A DNA stretch of 64,000 nt from Chryseobacterium sp. T16E-39 (GCF_002216065.1 NZ_CP022282.1:3286001-3350000), one strand, 5' to 3'; numbered from the stretch's first letter, positions 25,264 to 34,426 are shown. Numbers and translations are program-made. Notes: generated from the letters alone by a model not told the origin.

Positions 25264-26235
25264 ATGAAAACAAAACTAATTTTTTTATCACTGTTCTTAT
25301 TTTTGAGTATTTTAAAGATAAGCGCGCAGTGTACATTTACACCAACTATTACCAGTCCTAGATTAGGAACTCAATTCCCCAATAAAATCGTGTTCTGTAA
25401 CACAGAATCTGAAGTCCTTTCAACACAAACTTACGACAGTTACCAATGGTACAAACAGGAGTGGACATGGCAGTCCCCCAATACTAATCCTTGGGTTCCT
25501 ATTTCTGGGGCAACTTCTCAAACCCTTACTATTAATGGAGGCAGTGATATGCTCTATTACTTCAAAGTAGAGGTTACCCTTAATGGATGTACTGCACAAA
25601 GTGCTGAAATTATGGCAGATGGGTTTGCCTATGGACTCCCATCAATGATGACGACATTCACCCCGGGAACATATGAAAATATAGGACCTGGTGAGTATAA
25701 TATTTGTGAAGGAGCATCAGTGCAATTTGACGATACATTCCCTGACTTATATGGCGTTCATACATGGTACAAATGTGCCCCAACTAATGTGCCTCCAACT
25801 CCTGATGCTTGCATCGTGCAGGGAGCAACAGGTGATACCTATATTGCAACCCAGTCTGGAGAATATGGTTTCTATGCCTGTACTGCCTATTGTCCTGATC
25901 AATGCGAATTCCTGGGGCTTGGCTCATTTGTAAAACTAAATTTTGGGAACTGGAATTTCTGTAATCTCGGAACAGGGGAAGTTGATCCTAAAAAAGGAAA
26001 TAACTTAAGTGTATACCCTAATCCCGCGGCACAGTTTATATTTATTGGGAAGGATTCTGATAAAGTATATAAAGAGGTTACTATTATTGATGCTTCCGGA
26101 CGACTTGTTTTGCAAAAGAAGAATCATACGTATAATCAACCGATAGATATCAGTGAGCTGGCTGTCGGAACTTACATTATAGTTTCTAAGGATTCTAAAG
26201 ATAAAGTTTATAAAAATAAATTCATCAAAAAGTAA
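25264..26235 (+). CDS. type IX (Por) secreted protein with C-terminal sorting domain
   Basis: Exported protein of 323 residues: signal peptide to ISAQ (about 22), an N-terminal Cys-rich region with Ig/PKD-like wording (SYQWYKQEWTW, TLTINGG), and a C-terminal sorting domain (about 245-323) with LSVYPNPAAQFIFIG, VTIIDASGRLVLQKK, GTYIIVSKD and terminal KK, typical of type A cargo of the Bacteroidetes Por system. Ten or more Cys suggest several disulfides outside the cell. It follows the sigma/membrane pair by 46 bases and may be controlled by it. Confidence 0.9.
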   Translation: MKTKLIFLSLFLFLSILKISAQCTFTPTITSPRLGTQFPNKIVFCNTESEVLSTQTYDSYQWYKQEWTWQSPNTNPWVPISGATSQTLTINGGSDMLYYFKVEVTLNGCTAQSAEIMADGFAYGLPSMMTTFTPGTYENIGPGEYNICEGASVQFDDTFPDLYGVHTWYKCAPTNVPPTPDACIVQGATGDTYIATQSGEYGFYACTAYCPDQCEFLGLGSFVKLNFGNWNFCNLGTGEVDPKKGNNLSVYPNPAAQFIFIGKDSDKVYKEVTIIDASGRLVLQKKNHTYNQPIDISELAVGTYIIVSKDSKDKVYKNKFIKK

Positions 26236-26288
26236 AATGTGAGTGCCCCCTTATGAACTCATGTTAGTTTTTTCAGTAATTGTGGAGT

Positions 26289-26321
26289 CGGTGTAGGATT
26301 TATCCTGCACCGGTTTTTTTT
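26289..26321 (+). terminator. terminator after Por-secreted protein gene
   Basis: Stem CGGTGTAGGA / TCCTGCACCG (one G-T pair) around a short loop, followed by eight or more T. Confidence 0.9.
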
Positions 26322-26392
26322 ATCCATTATAACCACAAATGTAAAAATGGGATTCAAGAAAAATTGAATTATATTTACATTAAAACACACTT

Positions 26393-27928
26393 ATGCTGAT
26401 CAAAATTTATGGAAGCGCAATTCACGGAGTTGCAGCTCAGACTATTACTATTGAAGTCAATGTTGACACTGGTGGTGTCGGTTATCATCTGGTAGGACTT
26501 CCCGACAATGCTATTAAAGAAAGCAGTTACAGAATTTCAGCTGCCTTGAAAAATGTAGGATTTAAAATTCCGGGTAAAAAAATTACGATCAACATGGCTC
26601 CTGCCGACCTTCGAAAAGAAGGCTCTGCTTATGATCTAAGTATTGCTCTAGGAATATTGGCTGCTTCGGATCAGATTTTAGCTGAAAATATACAGGATTA
26701 TATTATTATGGGTGAGCTTTCGTTGGATGGAAGTTTACAGCCAATCAAAGGTGTTTTACCCATAGCAATGAAGGCTCGGGAAGAAGGTTTTAAAGGAATT
26801 ATTTTACCGAAACAAAATACCCGTGAAGCGGCTGTGGTAGAAGGGATTGATGTATATGGAGTGGTTAATATTAAAGAGGTGATTGATTTCTTTAATGAGG
26901 GCATTCCCATTGAAAAGGTGATTTTAGACATCAAAAAAGAATTTCAGGAAAAAATTGATCAGTTTCCATTTGATTTTTCCGAAGTGAAGGGGCAGGAAAC
27001 TGCAAAAAGAGCTATGGAGATTGCGGCGGCAGGAGGACACAATATAATTTTAATAGGACCTCCCGGAAGTGGAAAAACAATGCTTGCGAAGAGGGTTCCC
27101 AGTATTTTACCTCCTCTTACTTTAAAGGAAGCTCTAGAAACAACAAAGATCCATTCTGTAGCGGGAAAAATTGGAACTGAAACTTCCTTGATGACTATCC
27201 GTCCTTTCAGGTCACCTCATCATACCATATCTGATGTTGCATTGGTTGGTGGTGGAAGTTACCCTCAACCTGGTGAGATTTCTCTGGCTCATAATGGAGT
27301 TTTATTTCTTGACGAGATGCCAGAATTTAAACGTACAGTTCTTGAGGTTATGAGACAACCTCTTGAAGATCGTGAAGTTACTATTTCAAGGGCAAAATTT
27401 ACAGTCAATTATCCCGCAAGCTTTATGCTGATTGCGTCAATGAATCCCAGTCCAAGTGGGTATTTTCCGGATGACCCCAATAATACGTCAAGTATTCTGG
27501 AGATGCAAAGGTATATGAACAAACTATCAGGTCCTCTTTTGGACCGGATAGATATTCATATTGAAATTCAAAAAGTAGAATTCGAACAGTTGACAGAAAA
27601 AAGGAAAGGTGAAAATAGTGAAGAGATCAGAAAAAGGGTATTAAAAGCACGCGAGGTGCAACAGGACAGATACCGCAATTTAGAAATCAGTTATAATGCA
27701 CAAATTGGTTCCAGGCAAATAGAACAGTTTTGTGCATTGGATGAGGCTTCTTTTTCGTTGATAAAACAAGCGATGGAGAAGCTGAATTTATCGGCAAGGG
27801 CCTATGACAGGATTCTTAAAGTAGCCCGGACAATTGCTGATTTGGAAGGGGATCAAAATATTCTGTCACATCATATTTCTGAAGCAATACAATATAGAAG
27901 CCTTGACCGTGAGTTTTGGAAATCTTAA
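26393..27928 (+). CDS. comM: YifB family Mg-chelatase-like AAA+ ATPase (ComM)
   Basis: Branch-migration helicase-like AAA+ protein of 511 residues, associated with DNA uptake and recombination. An N-terminal ChlI-like domain (about 1-190, GSAIHGVAAQTITIEVNVD, VGLPDNAIKESSYRI) is followed by the Mg-chelatase AAA+ core with Walker A GPPGSGKTMLAKR (about 222-234), RPFRSPHHTISDVALVGGG, Walker B GVLFLDEMPEF (about 299-309) and a C-terminal lid. Length is normal. dprA lies elsewhere in the window (50112-51221); together they support competence-related recombination capacity. Confidence 0.95.
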   Translation: MLIKIYGSAIHGVAAQTITIEVNVDTGGVGYHLVGLPDNAIKESSYRISAALKNVGFKIPGKKITINMAPADLRKEGSAYDLSIALGILAASDQILAENIQDYIIMGELSLDGSLQPIKGVLPIAMKAREEGFKGIILPKQNTREAAVVEGIDVYGVVNIKEVIDFFNEGIPIEKVILDIKKEFQEKIDQFPFDFSEVKGQETAKRAMEIAAAGGHNIILIGPPGSGKTMLAKRVPSILPPLTLKEALETTKIHSVAGKIGTETSLMTIRPFRSPHHTISDVALVGGGSYPQPGEISLAHNGVLFLDEMPEFKRTVLEVMRQPLEDREVTISRAKFTVNYPASFMLIASMNPSPSGYFPDDPNNTSSILEMQRYMNKLSGPLLDRIDIHIEIQKVEFEQLTEKRKGENSEEIRKRVLKAREVQQDRYRNLEISYNAQIGSRQIEQFCALDEASFSLIKQAMEKLNLSARAYDRILKVARTIADLEGDQNILSHHISEAIQYRSLDREFWKS

Positions 27929-28071
27929 TGAATATAAAATTCTAAAACTTTGAAAAAGAGTAAGAAAGCAGACTGTAAAATCTGAAGTTAACGGTTGTAA
28001 GATCTTCAAGTATAATAATTCAGTAGGTAAAAAACGGGTTTATTTTCAATCTTCCAAATGGAATGATCCGG

Positions 28072-28545
28072 TTAATAAAGATTTTCCTCTGTTGGAAGGC
28101 AAAATAGTTTGTCCTTTTTTATAACAGTTAGGTCATCAAAATAAAAGTTTGCCTCCAGATTTTTTATTTCTGCCAACTTATGTCCTGATTTGTTCTTGCA
28201 GGTAAGCGTAAAAGAATTTGGAATCGTTCTTTTTAGAATCCATATTTGATTTTCAGAATTCAAGTTAAGCTGTTCATCCAATATCATTTCAAATAACCAA
28301 CTGCAATCTTCGAAAGTTACCAAATCATTGATTCCTTCTGTTAATTTATAGCCATCCTTATAGTCGTGTAGATCCTGAGAGTACGAATAAACATCGTATA
28401 GCTCATTGGCAGAATTTCTTCTTAGATGGTGTTTGTTACTCATGGTTTTTGATTTTAAAACGGAAGGAGAACTTGGTGTATGAAAAGTCCCTGTTGTCTC
28501 AAAATGATTATAAAAGGCACTTGTAGATTCTGTGAAATTTTTCAT
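28072..28545 (-). CDS. hypothetical protein, possibly DUF6876-like
   Basis: Protein of 157 residues, no signal peptide. The C-terminal part (about 68-157) has YKLTEGINDLVTFEDCSWLFEMI, then NQIWILKR, FTLTCKNKSG, NFYFDDLTVIKKDKLFCLPTE. This order (TEG, WL..I, QIW.L, aLTCedgnG, TDFPL.., LPSE) is reminiscent of the DUF6876 family found on mobile elements, but similarity is weak and by memory only. It is divergent from a repressor-like gene, with a 77-base spacer that holds a TAnnTTTG element. Function unknown. Confidence 0.65.
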   Translation of the reverse strand: MKNFTESTSAFYNHFETTGTFHTPSSPSVLKSKTMSNKHHLRRNSANELYDVYSYSQDLHDYKDGYKLTEGINDLVTFEDCSWLFEMILDEQLNLNSENQIWILKRTIPNSFTLTCKNKSGHKLAEIKNLEANFYFDDLTVIKKDKLFCLPTEENLY

Positions 28546-28576
28546 AATTTAAATATTTATGTTAATTTTGTTTTAT

Positions 28577-28584
28577 TATCTTTG
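28577..28584 (+). promoter_or_regulatory. -7 promoter element of repressor-like gene
   Basis: TATCTTTG, a TAnnTTTG match, 38 bases before the ATG at 28623, within the divergent intergenic region 28546-28622. Confidence 0.5.
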
Positions 28585-28622
28585 CACAAATATAGTCAAA
28601 ATTTAGACCAAATAAAATATAA

Positions 28623-29105
28623 ATGGACAAAATAACAACCATTAAGGAAAGAATATTATTTTACTTGGAAGAAAAAAATATTAGAAAGGAGTCTTTTTAT
28701 AGAGAAACAGGTATGTCCGCCTCTAATTTCAAAGGATCCGGACTAAAAAGCGACCTGGGAATTGACAAGGTGGTTAAGGTTTTAACGGTTTATCCTGAAT
28801 TGAACAACCACTTGCATTGGCTTATTAAAGGTGAAGGGGTATTGGACTTAAATGCTCCTGAAGAACATACAACAGAAAAAAAAGATTCCCAATCTGGAAA
28901 TCTTTTATATCAAGGTTTTAACGAAGAAATTGGTGACCTATTGGCAAATATATTTGCACAATACAATACGCAAGACAAGAGCTTACTCTTTATCCAAAAT
29001 CAGATCTCGAAAATGGAAAAGAAAATGGAAGCTGCTATTGTAAAGCAAAATAAGAATATTGAAAGACTTTTAAGCCTGACACAAGATAAGGTAGACTTAA
29101 AATAA
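28623..29105 (+). CDS. HTH repressor-like protein with coiled-coil tail
   Basis: Protein of 160 residues. The N-terminus (about 1-70: TIKERILFYLEEKNIRKESF, then TGMSASNFKG, GIDKVVKVLTVYPELNNHLHWLIKGEG) reads like the XRE-type helix-turn-helix proteins of Bacteroidetes that end in the phrase LNWLL-GEG. The C-terminal part (about 100-160) is a Lys/Glu/Gln-rich amphipathic region, likely coiled coil. It is divergent from the gene at 28072-28545, as in phage or genomic-island control regions. No integrase is seen nearby. Confidence 0.75.
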   Translation: MDKITTIKERILFYLEEKNIRKESFYRETGMSASNFKGSGLKSDLGIDKVVKVLTVYPELNNHLHWLIKGEGVLDLNAPEEHTTEKKDSQSGNLLYQGFNEEIGDLLANIFAQYNTQDKSLLFIQNQISKMEKKMEAAIVKQNKNIERLLSLTQDKVDLK

Positions 29106-29107
29106 TC

Positions 29108-29365
29108 TTAATTCTTATTAATTATAATTTTTTCGGAACTGGCCATTAATGTTTTAGTGGGTGCACTTAAGATCAGGTAACCCAGTTCACTGGTGAAGAT
29201 TTCTAAATCTTGCATGGTACCAATAAAGCCATTATTGATCTCTTTCTTTACTAATCGCATTTTTTCCAGGTATTGCTCTTCGGACAAAATTTCTTCAATA
29301 TAATCCTCCCACAGTTTATCACTAAGAGCAACAAGAATCTTTAAGCTTTCTCTATGATTACTCAT
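29108..29365 (-). CDS. hypothetical protein (85 aa)
   Basis: Small soluble protein of 85 residues, rich in charged residues, with no recognisable domain. Starts MSNHRESLKILVAL and is predicted mostly helical. Its ATG overlaps the end of the upstream membrane protein gene by 4 bases, so it belongs to a three-gene minus-strand group (29108-30079). Function unknown. Confidence 0.65.
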   Translation of the reverse strand: MSNHRESLKILVALSDKLWEDYIEEILSEEQYLEKMRLVKKEINNGFIGTMQDLEIFTSELGYLILSAPTKTLMASSEKIIINKN

Positions 29366-29901
29366 TTTTTTGTGATGTCATTACGTTTAAATAATATTGA
29401 AGAAAATCTTTCTAATGTACTATTGTTAAATTTATCAATTACATTCATTTCCCTGTAGTAATTATCTAATCTGTAGATCAGGTAAACTATAAGGGCAATA
29501 ATTACTACAATCGCGATATCGGCATATCCGGATATTATATTTTTATTAAAAAATATAAATTTAATATACGTCGCTAAATGAAAATAGCCAGAAACCAGAA
29601 CAACATAAAATGTATATCTGTGTGCTTTAAATAACCCTCCTAATGCAAGAAGGATTATACATGACGGAATTGATAGAAAGTAAATAGCTGAATCTAAATC
29701 CAAACGTCTTTCGCCAGCATTATTGGCTAACTGCACATTTACATCTATAAAATAACCCACAATGTTATTCAAAAATGGTAAAATAGCAGAGATCAGCACA
29801 AAAGCTGACATGACGATTTGGATCGCAAGCTTACCTAGGCCTATCCGGCTTCGTCGGGTCGATTGTTTCGTTTTTACCTCCATTTGCTGAATTTGAGTCA
29901 T
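29362..29901 (-). CDS. hypothetical four-helix membrane protein
   Basis: Protein of 179 residues with about four transmembrane segments (about 28-50, 70-90, 95-117, 125-145) and a basic N-terminus. The start is at 29901; an alternative ATG at 29883 (MEVKTKQ) is also possible. Either start lies inside the end of the upstream lipoprotein gene in another frame, giving a 53-71 base overlap. No family recognised; function unknown. Confidence 0.65.
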   Translation of the reverse strand: MTQIQQMEVKTKQSTRRSRIGLGKLAIQIVMSAFVLISAILPFLNNIVGYFIDVNVQLANNAGERRLDLDSAIYFLSIPSCIILLALGGLFKAHRYTFYVVLVSGYFHLATYIKFIFFNKNIISGYADIAIVVIIALIVYLIYRLDNYYREMNVIDKFNNSTLERFSSILFKRNDITKK

Positions 29902-30079
29902 TTTGGATTGCTGGTATTTTCACGGAATCACTGACAGGCATCGCTGTTTTTGAGCTTGTCATATCTATTTTAGTATTCTTAGACTGTAAAGTAGTAGAGG
30001 TTTCTTCATTACTTCTGTCTTCGCAAGCTACCAAAAGAGCTATCAAAATGACCCCGGATAAAATTAGTTTTAGGTTCAT
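29831..30079 (-). CDS. small lipoprotein of unknown function
   Basis: Predicted lipoprotein of 82 residues: MNLKLILSGVILIALLVAC gives a clear lipobox with Cys at 19, then a Ser/Thr/Lys/Asp-rich disordered tail ending KPDRPR. It is the first gene of the three-gene group and overlaps the following membrane protein gene by 71 bases (53 if the later ATG is used). Function unknown. Confidence 0.65.
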   Translation of the reverse strand: MNLKLILSGVILIALLVACEDRSNEETSTTLQSKNTKIDMTSSKTAMPVSDSVKIPAIQNDSNSANGGKNETIDPTKPDRPR

Positions 30080-30753
30080 AACAATATATTTTTTTTAACA
30101 ATTTAAAGATAAGCCATAAAACTTAAATTTAGCTTAAAAAAAATACGATAATATTTTTCATTTTTTAATAATATTCCAAATTTATGGTTCATAAACGTTA
30201 TATCACTACGCAATGAAATCAAAAATAGTAAATATATGTTTACATTCCATTATTTTTTAGTTAATTTTTCATATTAAAATAAATTGTATTGAATTGATTT
30301 TATTAATTAATCCTTTTAGAGTGATTAAATTCTTTTAGGAAAGTTAGCTTTCCCGTTATCAGTAAAGGTTAAGCAATTGGTTTATCCTGTCAAATAATAC
30401 ATCGTATTCTATTTAAAAACTAAAATATTGTGTCTTTTTTAAGTTAAAAATCTGGTATTTTTATTTTTTTGGAATAAAATATTCCTATATAATTGATATT
30501 GTATCGCAGATGTTGTATCTTTTTTGGGCCACCGATTATCATCTGGATCATTTTTCTTTTTTCTTGGGTTTCAATTTTTTAGCCTGCCCGATCCTGTGGA
30601 TATAATCCTTTTTAACATGTTTTTAGCTCTAAATTGAGATGTCTCAATTTAGTCTTTTCGCAATGTTGTTTGGTTTAATTTAGTTAAAACCCATTATTAT
30701 TGTGTAATCTACGAAAAATTCGTTAAATTGTTTTGAAATTAAAAATATTTGCC
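30080..30753. other. 674-base intergenic region, AT-rich, no gene seen
   Basis: No convincing ORF or RNA gene is seen. It is very AT-rich apart from a small island near 30525-30600 (GGGCCACCG, CCTGCCCGATCCTGTGG). It would hold the promoters of the divergent genes at 30079 (minus) and 30754 (plus). It may contain a small RNA. Confidence 0.4.
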
Positions 30754-31554
30754 ATGAAAAAAATTTTACTTTCTTTAGCATTATTACCTTTATTGGCTAA
30801 TGCACAGGTTACTACTTTCCCATGGGTGGAAACATTTGAAACGTCTTCCTCTACAGCTTCTTTATGGACTCAGGTATACGAGTCAGGGAGTAAGCAGTGG
30901 AGTACTGTTCAAACAGCATATGCTGGTTACACAACTGGACCATACCAAGGTTCTTTAATGGCTGAATTTGATATTACTTCATTTACTGGAGCGACTACGA
31001 AATATGTTAGTCCGGTACTGGACCTGTCTTCTGTATCAAATCCTTCTTTAGAGTTTTATTACAGAAACAGAGATTGGGGAGGGGATCAGAATGAGCTAAA
31101 GGTTTATTACAGAACTTCATCTGCGGCAGCATGGACTTTAATCAGTACATATAATTCTAGTGTATCGCCTTGGACGTCTTCTGGAGTATTGCCTCTTCCT
31201 TCTCCCTCTGCGACTTATCAAATTGCCCTTGAGGGGGTTGCAATGTATGGATATTCTATTAATGTTGATGAAGTTACGGTAAGTGCAGGGGCACTTTCAA
31301 CTTCTGAAGTAAATCACAAAAAAGATTTGTTTAAGTTATATCCGAATCCAACATCTGATTATGTAAATATTACATCAGAGACTAAAATTTCAGAAATCTC
31401 GATAATCGATCTGAGCGGGAAGAAGATGGGTACCTTTAGCGTTGAGGGGTTGACGGCCAAGATTTCTGTACAGGAACTGCCATCCGGAAATTACATTATT
31501 AAGGTTAATAATGCTGATGGATCAGTGTCTTCTCAGAAGTTTATCAAAAAATAG
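30754..31554 (+). CDS. type IX (Por) secreted protein with MAM-like anchor domain
   Basis: Exported protein of 266 residues from the ATG at 30754; the in-frame TTG at 30733 would add seven residues before the signal peptide MKKILLSLALLPLLANAQ. The region about 20-185 reads FPWVETFET, TKYVSPVLDLSS and LEFYYRNRDWGG, the pattern of a choice-of-anchor/MAM-like jelly-roll domain. The last 75 residues are a Por sorting domain: LFKLYPNPTSDYVNI, ISIIDLSGKKMG, LPSGNYIIKV and terminal KK. Function unknown; likely cell-surface or released. Confidence 0.9.
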   Translation: MKKILLSLALLPLLANAQVTTFPWVETFETSSSTASLWTQVYESGSKQWSTVQTAYAGYTTGPYQGSLMAEFDITSFTGATTKYVSPVLDLSSVSNPSLEFYYRNRDWGGDQNELKVYYRTSSAAAWTLISTYNSSVSPWTSSGVLPLPSPSATYQIALEGVAMYGYSINVDEVTVSAGALSTSEVNHKKDLFKLYPNPTSDYVNITSETKISEISIIDLSGKKMGTFSVEGLTAKISVQELPSGNYIIKVNNADGSVSSQKFIKK

Positions 31555-31587
31555 GACTAAAAACTGACTTTATTTATTTCTTTACAC

Positions 31588-31619
31588 AAAAAAACCGTGA
31601 AACTTATTTCACGGTTTTT
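31588..31619. terminator. bidirectional terminator
   Basis: Stem AACCGTGAAA / TTTCACGGTT with A- and T-runs on the two sides, between the convergent genes ending at 31554 and 31640. Confidence 0.9.
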
Positions 31620-31639
31620 CTTTTATATATCGTAGATGA

Positions 31640-33844
31640 TTATTTCTTATTTTTAGCTGCTTTTACGTGCTCTGCTTTTGCTGGACGGGTTTTTGTATCA
31701 GCAGGAGTGTTTTCACTTCTTACTAACTTTAACTCGTCAATCAATCTTCTTGCACCAGCGTATTTGTCAATAGTCCACAATACGAAACGAACATCAACGT
31801 TAATTGTTTTTTGCCATTCCTGTTCAAAAACAATGTCACCACTTAATGCTTCACTGTTTCCGTCAAATGCAATACCAATAAGGTTACCGTCACCATCAAT
31901 TACTGGTGAACCAGAGTTTCCTCCTGTAATATCATTATTAGAAAGGAAGTTCACTGGCATGTAGCCTGCAGCATCAGCATACTGGCCGAAGTCTTTCATG
32001 TTGTAAAGGTCAATTACTCTTTGAGGAAGATCAAATTCTTCATCTCCTTTTTTGTATTTACCAACTAAACCGGTCATATCGGTATAATAGTTGTCTGTAA
32101 CACCAAAATAGTTTCTATCAGTTCTGATTGGTAATTTGTCTACTGTTCCATAAGTTAATCTCATAGTAGAGTTTGCATCAGGGTAGAACTTTTTCTCAGG
32201 CATTGATTTCATTAAACCAGCCAGGAACATACGGTTGTTCTTCGCAAAGTTATCATCAATTTTAGAGAATTTTTCAGAAGATAACCTCTGATCTGTCGCA
32301 ACGCCATTAGCTATTTTTAAAAGTGGATCTGCGTCAAGTTTCAGACGGTCCGGATTTAAAATAAAGTTGGTTACAGATGTTTTATTGGCAAAAATTGAAG
32401 AATACGCAACGTTTGAAAGATTCTTAGAATCTAATGCCATAATAGTCGGAGAGGCAACATCTTTATCTACTCTGGATTGGTAAAGGCCAACCATTGAGTT
32501 AAGCATTTCTCCTTCCAGTTTAGTGTTGAAGTTTTCGTAAGCTGCTTTTACAGAAGCTTCTACTTTTGCTTTCATTGCTAATCTTCCAGCCATATCTTGT
32601 TCAGCGTAAGACTTAAGGACAGAGCCAACCTGGAAAGCTAGGCTGATATATTTTGCATTTCTTGAAAGTTGAGAAGCATAATTTCTTTCAACATTTCTGT
32701 TAGAAACCTGCTTATAATAGATAGAAATATCATCTAATACACCATCATATTCTATATTGGCAGGTTGTAAAGACCATTGCTTGAAATTAGCTTCAATCTT
32801 TTGTTTGTCTGTAATCGTTCCGTTTTTGATCACGGCGTCGATTGTTCCCTGTCTGTTTTTCCAGTAGTTAGCTACTGAAGCATACTGAGAAGCATAACTA
32901 AGCTGAGTTCCTTTATCTTTATCCATGTACTTCTTCATCACATCCATTGCAAGTTTAGATGCTTCTACCCAAGCTGGATAATCTTTGTTTACCATCTGTT
33001 GGATCCCGTAAGATGTTAAATAACGGTTTGTTCTTCCCGGGTATCCTAAAATCATAGAAAAGTCACCTGGCTTAATTCCTTTAAGAGAAACAGGTAAGAA
33101 ATGTTTAGGCTTTAAAGGAGTATTGCTTGGAGAATATTCTGCCGGATTTCCTGCAGCATCAGCATACACTCTGAAAACTGTAAAGTCTGCAGTATGTCTT
33201 GGCCACTCCCAGTTGTCTGTATCCCCTCCGAATTTACCTAATGAAGAAGGTGGAGCACCAACCAATCTGATATCTTTATAGTCTTGATAAACAAAATAGT
33301 AGAACTCGTTTCCGTTAAAGAAATCTCTTACTACTACCGTATATTTTCCGTTTTCAGAGTTTTCAGCCTGAATTGCTTTTATTTCAGCATCAATCACAGC
33401 TTTTCTTTCCTCACCGGTCATTTTGTTGTTTAGTTTGGCGTTGATTCTTTGTGAAGCATCATCCATCCTTACTAAAAATCTAACGTACAGATCTTTAGCG
33501 TTAAATTCGTCTTTTTGCTTCATTGCCCAGAAACCATTTTTCAAATAATCTTTTTCTGGAGTAGAAGCTGCAGCAACAGCACCATAACCACAGTGGTGGT
33601 TTGTGAAAATAAGTCCTTTATCGGAAACGATTTCACCTGTACAGAAGCCTCCAAAGCTTACAATAGCATCTTTTAAACTTGAATTGTTTACCGAGTAAAT
33701 TTCTTCAGGGGTTAAATGCAAACCTTCTTTTTGCATGTCAACACCATTTAATCTTTTGATGAGCATTAACAGCCACATACCCTCATCCGCTCTCATCTGG
33801 GCAAAGCCCAATAAAAAAGTGAATAGTAGAAATAGTCTTTTCAT
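31640..33844 (-). CDS. S46 family dipeptidyl peptidase (DPP7/DPP11 type)
   Basis: Exported serine exopeptidase of 734 residues that removes dipeptides from peptide N-termini. Signal peptide to about residue 19 (RADEGMW marks the mature start typical of DPP7/DPP11). Catalytic His in FTNHHCGYGAV (about 80-90), Asp in GGDTDNWEWPRHTADF, and Ser in TGGNSGSPVIDG. The residue 18 positions after the catalytic Ser is Gly (FDGNSEA), which in the published DPP7/DPP11 comparison marks the hydrophobic-P1 DPP7 group rather than the acidic DPP11 group. Length matches the family. Monocistronic. Confidence 0.95.
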   Translation of the reverse strand: MKRLFLLFTFLLGFAQMRADEGMWLLMLIKRLNGVDMQKEGLHLTPEEIYSVNNSSLKDAIVSFGGFCTGEIVSDKGLIFTNHHCGYGAVAAASTPEKDYLKNGFWAMKQKDEFNAKDLYVRFLVRMDDASQRINAKLNNKMTGEERKAVIDAEIKAIQAENSENGKYTVVVRDFFNGNEFYYFVYQDYKDIRLVGAPPSSLGKFGGDTDNWEWPRHTADFTVFRVYADAAGNPAEYSPSNTPLKPKHFLPVSLKGIKPGDFSMILGYPGRTNRYLTSYGIQQMVNKDYPAWVEASKLAMDVMKKYMDKDKGTQLSYASQYASVANYWKNRQGTIDAVIKNGTITDKQKIEANFKQWSLQPANIEYDGVLDDISIYYKQVSNRNVERNYASQLSRNAKYISLAFQVGSVLKSYAEQDMAGRLAMKAKVEASVKAAYENFNTKLEGEMLNSMVGLYQSRVDKDVASPTIMALDSKNLSNVAYSSIFANKTSVTNFILNPDRLKLDADPLLKIANGVATDQRLSSEKFSKIDDNFAKNNRMFLAGLMKSMPEKKFYPDANSTMRLTYGTVDKLPIRTDRNYFGVTDNYYTDMTGLVGKYKKGDEEFDLPQRVIDLYNMKDFGQYADAAGYMPVNFLSNNDITGGNSGSPVIDGDGNLIGIAFDGNSEALSGDIVFEQEWQKTINVDVRFVLWTIDKYAGARRLIDELKLVRSENTPADTKTRPAKAEHVKAAKNKK

Positions 33845-33929
33845 TTTATAAAATAATTTTGTGTCGCTAATTTACTAATTTTTACGATATTCTGCCTGTG
33901 ATTGGTATGAAAATGGAAGGATTGATTTC

Positions 33930-34364
33930 ATGAAAAAAATATTTATTAGTCTTTTTGGAATTTTGTTTTTGGGAATGATGGTTAATTGTTCTTCGGTACC
34001 AGACAAGAATCCATCGATTCAAAGAGAATGGATGCTTATTTCTTTTGGAAATTTCAGTAAGGATCAGATGGTTAAAAGTAGAGCTGGGATTAATCTCACT
34101 GCAAAAATGGAAGGAGGTAAAATTCGGGGCGGAGCTTTTATGGGATGTAATAGAATGTTTTTTACAGGAGAATTTAAAAATAACGGCAAAATGAAGATTT
34201 CAGGAGTTGGAAGTACGATGATGGCCTGTCAGGATATGAAGCTCGAGCGTGCATTTGTGAATAGCTTTGAAAGGATTACCCAATATTCTGTAGAAGGTCA
34301 CTTTCTTACTTTGTCAGATAATAAAGGAGTGGTGATGAAATTTGTAGCTTCGGATTGGGATTGA
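33930..34364 (+). CDS. META domain lipoprotein (HslJ-like)
   Basis: Small lipoprotein of 144 residues. The signal FGILFLGMMVNC gives a lipobox with Cys near 20. The META domain (about 32-140) shows REWMLISFGN, GGAFMGCNRMFFTGEF, and STMMACQDMKLERAFVNSF, with the two Cys typical of HslJ-like proteins. Family role is in envelope stress or novobiocin resistance in E. coli; role here unknown. Ends at a hairpin (34396-34426). Confidence 0.88.
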   Translation: MKKIFISLFGILFLGMMVNCSSVPDKNPSIQREWMLISFGNFSKDQMVKSRAGINLTAKMEGGKIRGGAFMGCNRMFFTGEFKNNGKMKISGVGSTMMACQDMKLERAFVNSFERITQYSVEGHFLTLSDNKGVVMKFVASDWD

Positions 34365-34395
34365 TCATGAATTATTTAACTAAAATGTCTATATG

Positions 34396-34426
34396 AAAGA
34401 AGTCCGCAATTTTGCGGACTTCTTTT
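34396..34426. terminator. bidirectional terminator after META gene
   Basis: Stem AAGAAGTCCGCAA / TTGCGGACTTCTT with flanking A and T runs; serves both the plus-strand META gene and the minus-strand gene ending at 34448. Confidence 0.88.
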
